Part shown: in pieces, positions 31,323-38,909 of the stretch
How positions within the stretch are numbered: position 1 is the stretch's first letter
Layout: each line of letters opens with the position of its first letter
Source: Simplicispira lacusdiani
Lineage (GTDB): Bacteria > Pseudomonadota > Gammaproteobacteria > Burkholderiales > Burkholderiaceae_C
NCBI RefSeq assembly: GCF_003604195.1
Contig: NZ_QXGR01000006.1
Coordinates: forward strand, 186,001 to 250,000
Length of the DNA: 64,000 bases
Direction: 5' to 3'
Notes under the pieces: generated by a model
The model's input: the letters and a program-made list of their open reading frames with translations, nothing else
What the model was told of the DNA's origin: nothing
The model's database searches: none
Made by a program: the position numbers and the translations under genes

Positions 31323-31835
31323 CTATCCGCCATAGCGGCGGAGCACCTGGTAGCGCGCCGCCCCGTCGCCCGTCGAAACGGCCAGTACATAACTATCGGC
31401 CCGCCATTCCACGGGCTGGAACGCCGTGGGTGCTCGTGCCGCATCGGCGTGGCGCGCCAGCGTGACATGGGGGCGGAACGGGCGCGCCTCGATGGCCACG
31501 CCCTGCGGCCGCAGCACCCCGGCGAGCCGGTCGTGAAGCTGGCGCAAAGGCAAGGGAAGCCGCGTGGCCTCCAGCACGGCCAGCCCCCGGTGCCACAGCG
31601 CCGGCTGGTCGAACCGCAGCGTGAACGGTTCCATGCCCACATCCACCCCGGCCGCGAGCACCGGCACCTGCGCGGCCGGCACGGGCCCGATGAAATGCAG
31701 CGTGACATGCCAATCCGGCGGCGCATACCGCGCGCAACCGGGCGGCCAAGTCCAGCCGGCGGCATGATCGGCCAACTGCTGGCGGGTGGCGGCGTCGGGC
31801 CAGAGAGCGAGGAACAGGCGCAGGCGTGGCGGCAT
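31323..31835 (-). CDS. thpR: RNA 2',3'-cyclic phosphodiesterase (2H family, ThpR/LigT)
   Basis: 170-residue 2H phosphoesterase. The paired HxTx motifs are HVTLHFIG (His43) and HVTLARH in the second half, the two catalytic histidines of the family. Family members hydrolyse 2',3'-cyclic phosphate ends of RNA and can ligate tRNA halves. The ATG at 31835 begins directly with the conserved RLFLALWPD strand; the longer open frame upstream is not conserved in character. Confidence 0.92.
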   Translation of the reverse strand: MPPRLRLFLALWPDAATRQQLADHAAGWTWPPGCARYAPPDWHVTLHFIGPVPAAQVPVLAAGVDVGMEPFTLRFDQPALWHRGLAVLEATRLPLPLRQLHDRLAGVLRPQGVAIEARPFRPHVTLARHADAARAPTAFQPVEWRADSYVLAVSTGDGAARYQVLRRYGG

Positions 31836-31941
31836 GGATCGTTCGGGATTCCGTCGGAGTTTGACAGCGTGGCGGAACACGGCACACTGCACCCGAAGGC
31901 ACAGCGCGCCCACCACACTACACCCACAAGGAGCTTTCGAC

Positions 31942-32277
31942 ATGACCGCACCGACAGCCCCCCACGATGTGCCACGCCTGTCCGGCATGGCGTTCAAGGA
32001 GGCATGGGACTGGAGCTACCCACCCGCAGTGGAATCCACCGATGTGCTGCGCGTGAACTACGACATCCACGCCGTGGGCCGCGACGGCCTGTATCTGGTG
32101 GAAGAGATCGGCCACAGCGGCGTGGCCTGGCGCGGCTGCCGCCGCTACCGCACCAACCCCATCACCGGAGGACTGGAGCTGGACGCCTCGGGCACCGGCG
32201 AGTGGGTGGACGCATCAGTGGCCTCCACATGGCGCATCGCCGGCCGGGTGGAACGGGTGTACCGGCCCGTGGTCTGA
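31942..32277 (+). CDS. Small hypothetical protein
   Basis: 111 residues, soluble, no signal peptide, start at 31942 with AAGGAG. The stretch DVLRVNYDIHAVGRDGLYLVEEIGHSGVAWRGCRRY looks like a small beta domain of the kind found C-terminal in some repressor-like proteins, but no DNA-binding domain is attached. I do not recognise a defined family. It is divergent from thpR across about 100 bases. Confidence 0.7.
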   Translation: MTAPTAPHDVPRLSGMAFKEAWDWSYPPAVESTDVLRVNYDIHAVGRDGLYLVEEIGHSGVAWRGCRRYRTNPITGGLELDASGTGEWVDASVASTWRIAGRVERVYRPVV

Positions 32278-32718
32278 GCAGAGGCCCGGTGATGATGGCG
32301 CATGCCTGCTGCTGGCAGCGGCAGACGCGTGTTCCTGTCGTTTCCTTCCGTCAGTCCAATACTTAACGCCCATCGAGCCTGAAAAATGACCGGCAGGAAT
32401 CGACCCTGAGCCGCCGTTGAGAAGCGTCACCCGGAAGCTGCCTTTGATTTGCTGCCCGCTGGCTCACAGTCACCAATGTGCTGTTGGAAATCTCTGTCTC
32501 TGCCTACTGGCAAGCTATAGTTTGCCGAGTTGACGCGTGCCAAGTTTCGCAGAACTTTTATACCTGGATTTTTGAACAGACCATCCTCTGCAAACCTATG
32601 CTGTAAGCCACTTCAAGAAGAAATCAGTGTCCAGAATATCCCGCAGGTTTTGCGAGATACATCACGTTAGACTTTCTGAATACGCTAAAGCAGCAACTAT
32701 AGGCAATCAAGAGATTAC
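32278..32718. other. Non-coding, AT-rich region upstream of the cassette gene
   Basis: About 440 bases without a gene. Base composition shifts from GC-rich to AT-rich near 32440. An integron-type core site GTTAGAC occurs at 32666-32672, 46 nt before the cassette gene start. ACTTAAC at 32362-32368 fits the inverse core consensus RYYYAAC but I could not build an attC stem around it. Confidence 0.5.
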
Positions 32719-33637
32719 ATGCTAATAGACCGCTTTCTCTTCTCTGCAAATTGGCTTCTTTTCGCGCTGACAGGCCTCTACGCGTACAGCATGCTCTTGC
32801 ATCCGTGGCTTAAGGGAGGCTGGAAGTACGTACACGCAGTTTGGTACGACTGGCAATCCCTTAACGTTGGCATTCTTGCATTTCTCGCAAGCGTAATTGC
32901 CTTCAATATTTCAAGACATCACGCAGCACAACAACGGAGACGCGAGCTTGTAGCAGCACGTTCCTTCTTGCCAGAGTCACTTAGCGAGCTCTCTGAATAC
33001 CTTCGAAGATGCAGTGTAGTTTTGTGTTCAGCATACTCAGGCACCAAACAGACTCATGCGCAACTCTCCCAAGATCAGCTTCCACGCCTCCCCAGCGGGT
33101 ACAAAGAAATTTTCAGCCGCTGCATATCTTTAGCGGATAAAGAACTAGCAGAACACCTTTCCTACATTCTCGCCTGCCTGCAGATTCATCACGCCAGAAT
33201 TAGCTCATTGCTCGAAGAGCAAAGGCCAAATTCTCGGTTCGTTGTGACTCGCCACAATGTGTTGACGTACATCTATAGACTCGGTGAGTTGCAAGCGCTC
33301 GTCAACAACACCTTCGACTATGCAAGAGGCGAAAAGGAGTTCATTGCAAAGCCGCTAGATTTCAGTTCCTACAAAACCGCTTATGCAAACTTGGGCACCC
33401 ATCTGCACAATATCGATGATCTCGAAGATTTCACGAAACATGCGATTGAGCGAAATGCCAAACAGAACATCTGAGTTGGCGGGGCGGTCTCAAATCTGAA
33501 GTGCAACATCCTGCCTCCGCGCCCCAGCCTAAATAGGCGGTCAAGCGGACGCCAACAAGGGCCATGCCTTCGGCATCTTCATGTCTCTTATCGGTGCCCT
33601 CCGCCCTATCGGGCTCCGGCGCCGCTTACCTTGGGCG
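32667..33637 (+). mobile_element. Candidate integron gene cassette (one gene plus attC)
   Basis: The segment between the G/TT cut points of GTTAGAC (32666) and GTTGAAC (33637) is 971 bp. It contains one ORF in the same orientation as its attC, as in mobile gene cassettes. Its composition is visibly AT-richer than the rest of the window. There is no integrase gene, and the left boundary rests on the 7-bp core site alone, so the left edge is less certain than the right. It could be a lone inserted cassette or the end of a decayed array. Confidence 0.6.
32719..33474 (+). CDS. Two-TM hypothetical protein of the cassette
   Basis: 251 residues. The first helix (LFSANWLLFALTGLYAYSMLL) and the second (LNVGILAFLASVIAFNI) are followed by a soluble, helix-rich, basic/charged domain (HHAAQQRRRELVAARSFLPESLSELSEYLRRC...). 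Codon use and base composition differ from neighbours, pointing to acquisition. No catalytic motif is visible and I do not recognise a family. Its position before an attC indicates cassette origin; such proteins are often of unknown or defence-related function, but nothing here proves that. Confidence 0.8.
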   Translation: MLIDRFLFSANWLLFALTGLYAYSMLLHPWLKGGWKYVHAVWYDWQSLNVGILAFLASVIAFNISRHHAAQQRRRELVAARSFLPESLSELSEYLRRCSVVLCSAYSGTKQTHAQLSQDQLPRLPSGYKEIFSRCISLADKELAEHLSYILACLQIHHARISSLLEEQRPNSRFVVTRHNVLTYIYRLGELQALVNNTFDYARGEKEFIAKPLDFSSYKTAYANLGTHLHNIDDLEDFTKHAIERNAKQNI

Positions 33638-33643
33638 TTGAAC
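33527..33643 (+). other. Integron attC recombination site
   Basis: 117-bp imperfect palindrome with attC architecture: R'' GCCTAAA (33527-33533), 7-nt spacer, L'' TCAAGCGG (33541-33548), a variable inner hairpin region, L' CCGCTTA (33622-33628), spacer, and R' GTTGAAC (33637-33643) matching the GTTRRRY core. L'' has one extra C against L', which gives the extrahelical G on the bottom strand that orients attC recombination. R'' is one base off the consensus RYYYAAC. Confidence 0.8.
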
Positions 33644-33766
33644 GTCCTCTTTCATCTGCCGCCACAGGCCGCTCCTGGCCGCCAGAAGCCAAACGCGGCA
33701 CCGATCATCCGTTGGCGGCCATCGCGCCCGACTCCGGGATTGGAATCAACATAACCCGCACCAGGT

Positions 33767-34726
33767 TCACGCCGTTTCCCGCCACTGCGCCACCAGGCGC
33801 CGCAGCTCCGACAGGGGTTGCACGGCCGTGATGCCATCGAGCGGCTTCTGGTAGAGCGCGCTGCAGGCTCCGCCCACCCACAGCGCCACCGATCCCGGCA
33901 ATTGCGCGCGCAAGCTGCGCAGGCTGGGGAGCACGTTCGACCCGTTCTGCACGTTGGTGAAGCTCAGGGCCACCACATCGGCGCGATGGGCCTGGGCGGC
34001 CTGCACCACGTCGCCCAGCGGTGTCTGGGTGCCCAGCGAAATGCAGGCGCAGCCCTCCAGGGCCAGCAAGGCCTCCACCATCAGCAAGCCCAGGCCGTGC
34101 TGCTCTTGCGGCAAGGTGGTCAGCAGCACCCGGGGGCCGCCGGGGCCGGGCGGCGTGGTCAGCGAGGCGATGGCGTTGCGCATCACGCCGGTCAGCACCT
34201 CGGTGAACAGGTGCTCCTCGAACACCTCGAAACGGCCCTGCGCCCAGGCCTGCCCCACGGCCGTGGTCAGCGGGGCCACCAGCTCCGTGACGAAGGCCGC
34301 CAGGCCCATGCCGAGCTGGGCACGGACGAGGGCATGGCGCAGCGCCACAGGGTCGCTCGCGCTGATGGTGTCCAGCAGCTCCTGCAGCAAGGCGTCGTGC
34401 TCGCGCGCGGGTTCGCGGGGCTCCGTGCCGCTGGCGGTGTTCACCCCCCGGGGCGGCAGGTTCGCCAGTTGCTCCTGCAGCGCTTCGTTGTCCAGCCCCA
34501 CCACCTTGCCGGGACGCAGGCCGGCATCGAGCAGCCGGCCGATGAGCTGGAGCCGCTGGACCTGCTCGGGCGGATAGCGCCGGTCGCCCGCCGCGTCGCG
34601 CAGCGGTTGCGGGAACCCGTAGCGCTTTTCCCAGGCCCGCAAGGTGTCCTTGGCCAGTCCGGTTTCCTTTTCGACGGCGGCGATGGGCAACGCCGAGGAA
34701 AGCTCGTCCAGCGTGTCCTTGGTCAT
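33767..34726 (-). CDS. MerR-type B12-binding photoreceptor regulator (CarH/LitR family)
   Basis: 319 residues. An N-terminal MerR winged helix (PIAAVEKETGLAKDTLRAWEKRYGFPQP) is followed by a helical bundle and a C-terminal cobalamin-binding domain. The light-sensing motif W-x9-EH is intact (Trp161, Glu171-His172), and the B12 lower-ligand motif has the CarH/LitR form E-x-H-x2-G (Glu208, His210, Gly213). In the family, dark AdoCbl-bound tetramers bind DNA and light breaks the Co-C bond and releases them. It is divergent from a lipid-modification operon with TTGTC-n3-GACAA repeats between. Confidence 0.93.
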   Translation of the reverse strand: MTKDTLDELSSALPIAAVEKETGLAKDTLRAWEKRYGFPQPLRDAAGDRRYPPEQVQRLQLIGRLLDAGLRPGKVVGLDNEALQEQLANLPPRGVNTASGTEPREPAREHDALLQELLDTISASDPVALRHALVRAQLGMGLAAFVTELVAPLTTAVGQAWAQGRFEVFEEHLFTEVLTGVMRNAIASLTTPPGPGGPRVLLTTLPQEQHGLGLLMVEALLALEGCACISLGTQTPLGDVVQAAQAHRADVVALSFTNVQNGSNVLPSLRSLRAQLPGSVALWVGGACSALYQKPLDGITAVQPLSELRRLVAQWRETA

Positions 34727-34775
34727 GGCCTGCCCTCCCGGTGCATGGAATCCGAAGGGACGGAAAGGGTCTTGA

Positions 34776-34837
34776 TTGTCATGGACAAAATGTGGTTATT
34801 GCGAGAATTGTCTAAGACAAACATAATTTTGTCTAAT
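34776..34837 (+). promoter_or_regulatory. Operator/promoter region between the LitR-type gene and the lipid operon
   Basis: Two palindromes of the same form, TTGTCATGGACAA (34776-34788) and TTGTCTAAGACAA (34808-34820), and a half-site TTGTC at 34829. The second overlaps a plausible -35 TTGTCT (34808-34813), with -10 TCTAAT (34832-34837) at 18 bp. A dimer or tetramer bound here would occlude the rightward promoter, and the first repeat lies towards the regulator's own start. Confidence 0.7.
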
Positions 34838-34907
34838 CAATTCTGCCGGTACGGGAATGGGGTGGCAGCCTGCCATTGTTTCCTGGGGCCGCATTGGAGC
34901 ACTAGCC

Positions 34908-36209
34908 ATGAAGATCGCAGTCATCGGGTCGGGGGTTTCGGGCCTGGCAGCCGCCCACCGCTTGCGGGGGGAAGCACGGGTGAGCCTTTTCGAGGCCGGC
35001 AGCTATTTTGGCGGGCATGCCCACACCGTGGATGTCACCCTGCCCGACACGCAGGGGGGCCAGGTCACGCATGGCGTGGACACGGGCTTCCTCGTCTTTA
35101 ACGAGCGCACCTATCCGGGGCTGATCGCCCTGTTCGCGGAGCTGGGCGTGCCCACGGCGCGCTCGGACATGTCTTTTTCCGTGCAGGTGCCGGGGGCTGG
35201 GCTTGGGGGCGGGGTGCTGGAATGGAGCGGTTCCAGCCTGGCAACGGTGTTCGCCCAGCGCCGCAACCTGCTGCGCCCGCGCTTCTGGGGCATGCTGCAG
35301 GAGCTGCTGCGCTTCAACCGCTTGTGCACGGCGATTGCCGAATCGGGGGAGGAAGGCGCGCTGCAGCAGCCGTTGGGTGAATTCCTCACCCACCATGGCT
35401 TTGGCGCTGCCTTCCGCGACTGGTACTTCCTGCCCATGCTGGGCTGCATCTGGAGCTGCCCGACCGACCAGATGCTGCGCTTTCCGGTGGCGACCATGAT
35501 CCGCTTCTGCCACAACCACGGTCTGATCCAGGTGAACGACCGGCCGCAGTGGTGGACCGTGGCCGGCGGTTCGCGGCGGTATGTGGAGAAGATCCTCCAC
35601 GGCCTGGACACCCGGCTGGCGCAGCCGGTGCAGCGCATCGTGCGCGACGCGGCTGGCGTGCAGATCCACGCCGAGGGCCGAACCGAGCGCTTTGATGCCG
35701 TGGTGCTGGCCGTGCACAGCGACCAGGCTTTGCGCCTGCTGGCCCAGCCCACCGCGCAGGAGGCGGCAGTGCTTGGCGCCATCCGCTACCAGCCCAACCG
35801 CGCCGTGCTGCACACCGACACCCGCGTGATGCCGCAACGCCGCGCCGCCTGGGCGGCCTGGAACTACGAGCGCGCGGCGGATGCGGGCAGCGAGGCCGCG
35901 CGCGTGTGCCTGCACTACTGGATCAACCGCCTGCAACCGCTGCCGTTCGCCCAGCCGGTGCTGGTGTCGCTCAACCCGACGCGCGAGCCCGAGGCGGCGC
36001 GGGTGCTGGCCGAGTTTGAATACGACCACCCAGTGTTCGACCTGCCCGCCATCGCGGCCCAGGCGCGCGTGCCGCAGTTGCAGGGGGTGCGGCACACCTG
36101 GTACTGCGGTGCCTGGACGGGCTACGGCTTTCACGAGGACGGCCTGCAATCGGGCTACCGCGCGGCGGACGCGCTCCTGGCGCAACTGCGCCGCCGGGAG
36201 GCCGCATGA
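34908..36209 (+). CDS. FAD-dependent oxidoreductase (amine-oxidase/desaturase-like)
   Basis: 433 residues. Rossmann FAD-binding GSGVSGLAAAHRL lies at the N-terminus, then AGSYFGGHAHTVDV and GVDTGFLVFNERTYPGL, and a C-terminal HTWYCGAWTGYGFHEDGLQSG that contacts FAD. This is the predicted NAD/FAD-binding protein always found beside DUF1365 and CFA-like genes. ATG 34908 has TTGGAG upstream and begins the FAD fold; the frame's earlier ATG at 34857 adds non-conserved residues. First gene of the operon; it overlaps the DUF1365 gene by ATGA. Confidence 0.93.
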   Translation: MKIAVIGSGVSGLAAAHRLRGEARVSLFEAGSYFGGHAHTVDVTLPDTQGGQVTHGVDTGFLVFNERTYPGLIALFAELGVPTARSDMSFSVQVPGAGLGGGVLEWSGSSLATVFAQRRNLLRPRFWGMLQELLRFNRLCTAIAESGEEGALQQPLGEFLTHHGFGAAFRDWYFLPMLGCIWSCPTDQMLRFPVATMIRFCHNHGLIQVNDRPQWWTVAGGSRRYVEKILHGLDTRLAQPVQRIVRDAAGVQIHAEGRTERFDAVVLAVHSDQALRLLAQPTAQEAAVLGAIRYQPNRAVLHTDTRVMPQRRAAWAAWNYERAADAGSEAARVCLHYWINRLQPLPFAQPVLVSLNPTREPEAARVLAEFEYDHPVFDLPAIAAQARVPQLQGVRHTWYCGAWTGYGFHEDGLQSGYRAADALLAQLRRREAA

Positions 36210-37018
36210 GCGCTGCCGCCGCTGAACGCCCCGTGGCGCACATCGGCTTTGGCCATGTGTGGCACGAGCGGCTGCGCCCGCGCCGGCACCGCTTCTGCGT
36301 GCCCACGTTCTTCCTGCTGCTGCCCATGCGCACGCTGCGCGACGATCCCGGCGCGGCGGGCGCGCTGGCCTGCAACCGGCCGGGCGCCCTGGCCTGGCGC
36401 GATGCCGACCATGGCGATGGCCGGTGCCCCGAGCACGGCGGCGCGCTCGCCTGGCTGGAGGAGGTGCTGCGCGGCGAGGGCATCGACGATGCACGGGGCG
36501 AGGTCTGGCTGCAGTGCTACCCGCGCGTGTGGGGCTACAGCTTCAAGCCGGTGAGCTTCTGGTACTGCCACCGCCACGATGGCAGCCTGCGCGCCATCGT
36601 GGCGGAGGTCAACAACACCTTCGGCGAACGGCATGCCTACGTGCTCGACCACGCCGTGTACGGCCAGACGCTGCAGGCGCGCAAGGTGTTCCATGTGTCG
36701 CCCTTCTGCCCGGTGGAGGGGGGCTACCACTTCGAGTTCCGCCGTGGCGGCCCACGAGGGTTGCCGTCGGCCCGGGCGCGCATTGACTACCACGACGCCC
36801 AGGGGCCGCTGCTGCGGACCGGGCTGGCCGGGCGCTTGCAGCCCCTCACCCCGGCCGCCCGCAGGCGGGCGCTGTGGCGCTATCCGCTCATGACCCTGGG
36901 CGTGATCGCCCGCATCCACTGGCATGCGCTGCTGCTGTGGTTGAAGCACGCGCCTTTCCACGCCAAGCCGATGCCTCCGGCGCGGCCCGTGTCCCGCTCT
37001 TCTTCGCAAGGTTACTGA
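36206..37018 (+). CDS. DUF1365 protein
   Basis: 270 residues, soluble. Family landmarks: VWHERLRPRRHRFCVPTFFLLLP at the start, PRVWGYSFKPVSFWYCH, EVNNTFGERHAYVL and ARKVFHVSPFCPVEGGYHF. No enzyme activity is established for DUF1365, but it is nearly always encoded between the FAD oxidoreductase and the CFA-like methyltransferase and is thought to act with them on membrane fatty acids. It overlaps the first gene by 4 nt and the next starts 1 nt later. Confidence 0.93.
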   Translation: MSAAAAERPVAHIGFGHVWHERLRPRRHRFCVPTFFLLLPMRTLRDDPGAAGALACNRPGALAWRDADHGDGRCPEHGGALAWLEEVLRGEGIDDARGEVWLQCYPRVWGYSFKPVSFWYCHRHDGSLRAIVAEVNNTFGERHAYVLDHAVYGQTLQARKVFHVSPFCPVEGGYHFEFRRGGPRGLPSARARIDYHDAQGPLLRTGLAGRLQPLTPAARRRALWRYPLMTLGVIARIHWHALLLWLKHAPFHAKPMPPARPVSRSSSQGY

Positions 37019-37019
37019 G

Positions 37020-38243
37020 ATGAACACCACCACCATCTGCCCCCCCGCCGCGCTGTTGCCCACCGATGTTCCCGCCGCCGCGCGCAGCGGCCTGCGGCTG
37101 CTGCAACGCCTGCACCATGGCAGGCTGCAACTGGAGCTGCCCGACGGCCGTGTCCTGCACCTGGGCAGTGGCGCGCACCCCGTGGCCAGCATGCGGCTGC
37201 ACAACTGGAAGGTGTTCGGCGCCGTGCTGCGCTCGGGCGATATCGGACTGGCGGAAACCTATGTCGCGCAGGACTGGAGCACGCCGCACCTGGCCGACCT
37301 GCTGCGCCTGCTGCTGGCCAACCGCGACGCGCTGGAGTCGCTGGTCTATGGCGTCTGGTGGGAGCGGCTGGCGCACCGCCTGCGCCACCTGCTCAACCGC
37401 AACACGCGCACAGGCAGCCGCCGCAACATCCACGCGCACTATGACCTGGGCAACGCGTTCTATGGCCTGTGGCTGGACCCGAGCATGAACTATTCCTCGG
37501 CCTGGTTCCAGGGCGACCTGCAGGGCGATCTCACCCAGGCGCAGCATGCCAAGGTGCGCCGGGCCCTGCACAGCGCCGGGGTGCGGCCGGGCAGCCGTGT
37601 GCTGGAGATCGGCTGCGGCTGGGGTGCGCTGGCCGAGATGGCGGCGGGCGAATGCCAGGCACAGGTGACCGGCGTGACCCTGTCCACCGAACAGCTCGCG
37701 TTCGCCCGGGCGCGCCTGCAGGCCGTCGGCCTGCAGGCGCGCGCCGACCTGCGCCTGCAGGACTACCGCGACATCCGGGACGAGCCCTTCGACGCCATCT
37801 GCTCGATCGAGATGGTGGAAGCCGTCGGGCAGGAATACTGGCCCGACTACTTTCGCGCGCTGCAACGCCTGCTCAAGCCGGGCGGCAGGGCCTGCGTGCA
37901 AAGCATCGTGATCGACGACGCGCTGTTCGACCGCTACGTGCAGGGATCGGATTTCATCCAGCAGTACATCTTTCCGGGTGGCTGCCTGCCGAGCCCGGCG
38001 CGCTTCCGGGCCGCCGCGCAACAGGCCGGTCTGCGCGTGGAGCAGGAGTTCGCCTTCGGCCGCGACTATGCCGAAACCCTGCGCCGCTGGCACCAGCGCT
38101 TTGCGCAGCAGCGCGCCCAGGTGCTAATGCAGGGCTTTGACCAGCGCTTTATCCACCTGTGGGAGTTCTACCTGGCGTATTGCGAGGCGGCGTTCGATGC
38201 GCGGAGCATCGACGTGGTGCAGTACACCCTGGTCAAGGACTAG
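37020..38243 (+). CDS. Cyclopropane-fatty-acyl-phospholipid synthase-like methyltransferase
   Basis: 407 residues. The SAM-binding motif VLEIGCGWGALAE follows NIHAHYDLGNAFYGLWLDPSMNYSSAWF, which with CSIEMVEAVGQEYWPDYF and SDFIQQYIFPGGCLPS identifies the CFA synthase family. It adds a methyl group to unsaturated acyl chains of phospholipids. Together with the FAD enzyme and DUF1365 this set matches the genes that make furan or other modified fatty acids in the singlet-oxygen regulon of Rhodobacter sphaeroides. The exact product here is inference. Confidence 0.95.
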   Translation: MNTTTICPPAALLPTDVPAAARSGLRLLQRLHHGRLQLELPDGRVLHLGSGAHPVASMRLHNWKVFGAVLRSGDIGLAETYVAQDWSTPHLADLLRLLLANRDALESLVYGVWWERLAHRLRHLLNRNTRTGSRRNIHAHYDLGNAFYGLWLDPSMNYSSAWFQGDLQGDLTQAQHAKVRRALHSAGVRPGSRVLEIGCGWGALAEMAAGECQAQVTGVTLSTEQLAFARARLQAVGLQARADLRLQDYRDIRDEPFDAICSIEMVEAVGQEYWPDYFRALQRLLKPGGRACVQSIVIDDALFDRYVQGSDFIQQYIFPGGCLPSPARFRAAAQQAGLRVEQEFAFGRDYAETLRRWHQRFAQQRAQVLMQGFDQRFIHLWEFYLAYCEAAFDARSIDVVQYTLVKD

Positions 38244-38252
38244 GGCCTGTTC

Positions 38253-38909
38253 ATGCATGGCAATCATGTCGTGAAAATGCTCAAAAACCATAGCATCTCG
38301 CGCTTGCTGCATATGCCATGGAGCCGTTTTTTGCTTGAAAAACCCTGGCGCCATGCCGCTGCGCTTTGGGCCGTGCTGGCGCTGCTGCTGGCCCCGCAGT
38401 GGGCAGTGGCCTCGGGTACGCTGGCGCCACCGGCCCCCGTGCAACAGGCACTGGCCTCGGCCACGCTGGCGGGCGAGGGGCAGATGCGCTTCTGGGGCCT
38501 GCGCATTTACGACGCCCGGCTGTGGGTGCAGCCACGGTTTGAGCCCTCGGCGTTCGACCGCCTGCCCCTGGCCCTGGAACTGACCTACCACCGCGCCTTC
38601 AGCGGCGCGGCGATCGCGCAGCGCTCGATCGAGGAAATCCAGCGCCAGGTGCCTCTGTCGTCCGAGCAGTCCGAACGGTGGCAGCGCACCCTGAGCCGCT
38701 GGATTCCCGACGTGCAGCCCGGTGACCGGCTGACCGGCCTGTACCAGCCCGGCAGCGGCATGCGCCTGTGGCTGGGCGAGCGCGATCTGGGCGTGGTCCA
38801 CGACGCGGAGCTGGCGCGCTTGTTCTTCGGCATCTGGCTGTCGCCGCGCACGTCGGAGCCGGGGTTGCGCGGCGCCCTGCTCGGGCGCGTGGTGGAGCGT
38901 GCGCCATGA
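38253..38909 (+). CDS. Chalcone-isomerase-fold secreted protein
   Basis: 218 residues as given. A signal sequence (WRHAAALWAVLALLLAPQWAVAS) precedes a chalcone-isomerase-like domain (GEGQMRFWGLRIYDARLWVQPRF; ALELTYHRAFSGAAIAQRSIEEI; RLTGLYQPGSGMRLW). Bacterial members are not flavonoid enzymes and may bind fatty acids. The residues before the signal core (MLKNHSISRLLHMPWSRFLLEKP) are encoded by a copy of the interspersed repeat. The ATG at 38253 has a weak AAGGA upstream; later in-frame ATGs at 38277 and 38313 are alternatives. Confidence 0.85.
   Translation: MHGNHVVKMLKNHSISRLLHMPWSRFLLEKPWRHAAALWAVLALLLAPQWAVASGTLAPPAPVQQALASATLAGEGQMRFWGLRIYDARLWVQPRFEPSAFDRLPLALELTYHRAFSGAAIAQRSIEEIQRQVPLSSEQSERWQRTLSRWIPDVQPGDRLTGLYQPGSGMRLWLGERDLGVVHDAELARLFFGIWLSPRTSEPGLRGALLGRVVERAP
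38273..38344 (-). repeat. Interspersed palindromic repeat forming the N-terminal coding part of the chalcone-isomerase-like gene
   Basis: Reverse-orientation copy: AAAATGCTCAAAAACCATAGC, then CGCGCTTGCTGC, then GGAGCCGTTTTTTGC. It lies between the CFA-like gene and the signal peptide of the next gene, in frame, and supplies possible start codons. Confidence 0.7.

Noticed and set aside
31129..31335. A 68-codon open frame in the AT-rich stretch after tRNA-Arg.
   Set aside because: No ribosome binding site, no recognisable motif, and it overlaps the thpR end. Too little to support a gene.
32362..32368. ACTTAAC, fitting the inverse core consensus of an attC, 300 bp before the cassette.
   Set aside because: I could not find paired L boxes or a GTTRRRY core at a suitable distance. 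A 7-bp match alone is not evidence.
30617..33766. A genomic island integrated at tRNA-Arg.
   Set aside because: No tyrosine integrase gene and no duplicated tRNA 3' end was found downstream. Only the cassette shows signs of transfer.
33733..33768. On the minus strand, GAACCTGGTGCGGGTTATG just after the LitR-type stop codon resembles the second half of a TPP riboswitch (THI box).
   Set aside because: The upstream GGGGTGC and CTGAGA elements are missing, the site follows rather than precedes a gene, and no thiamin gene is near.
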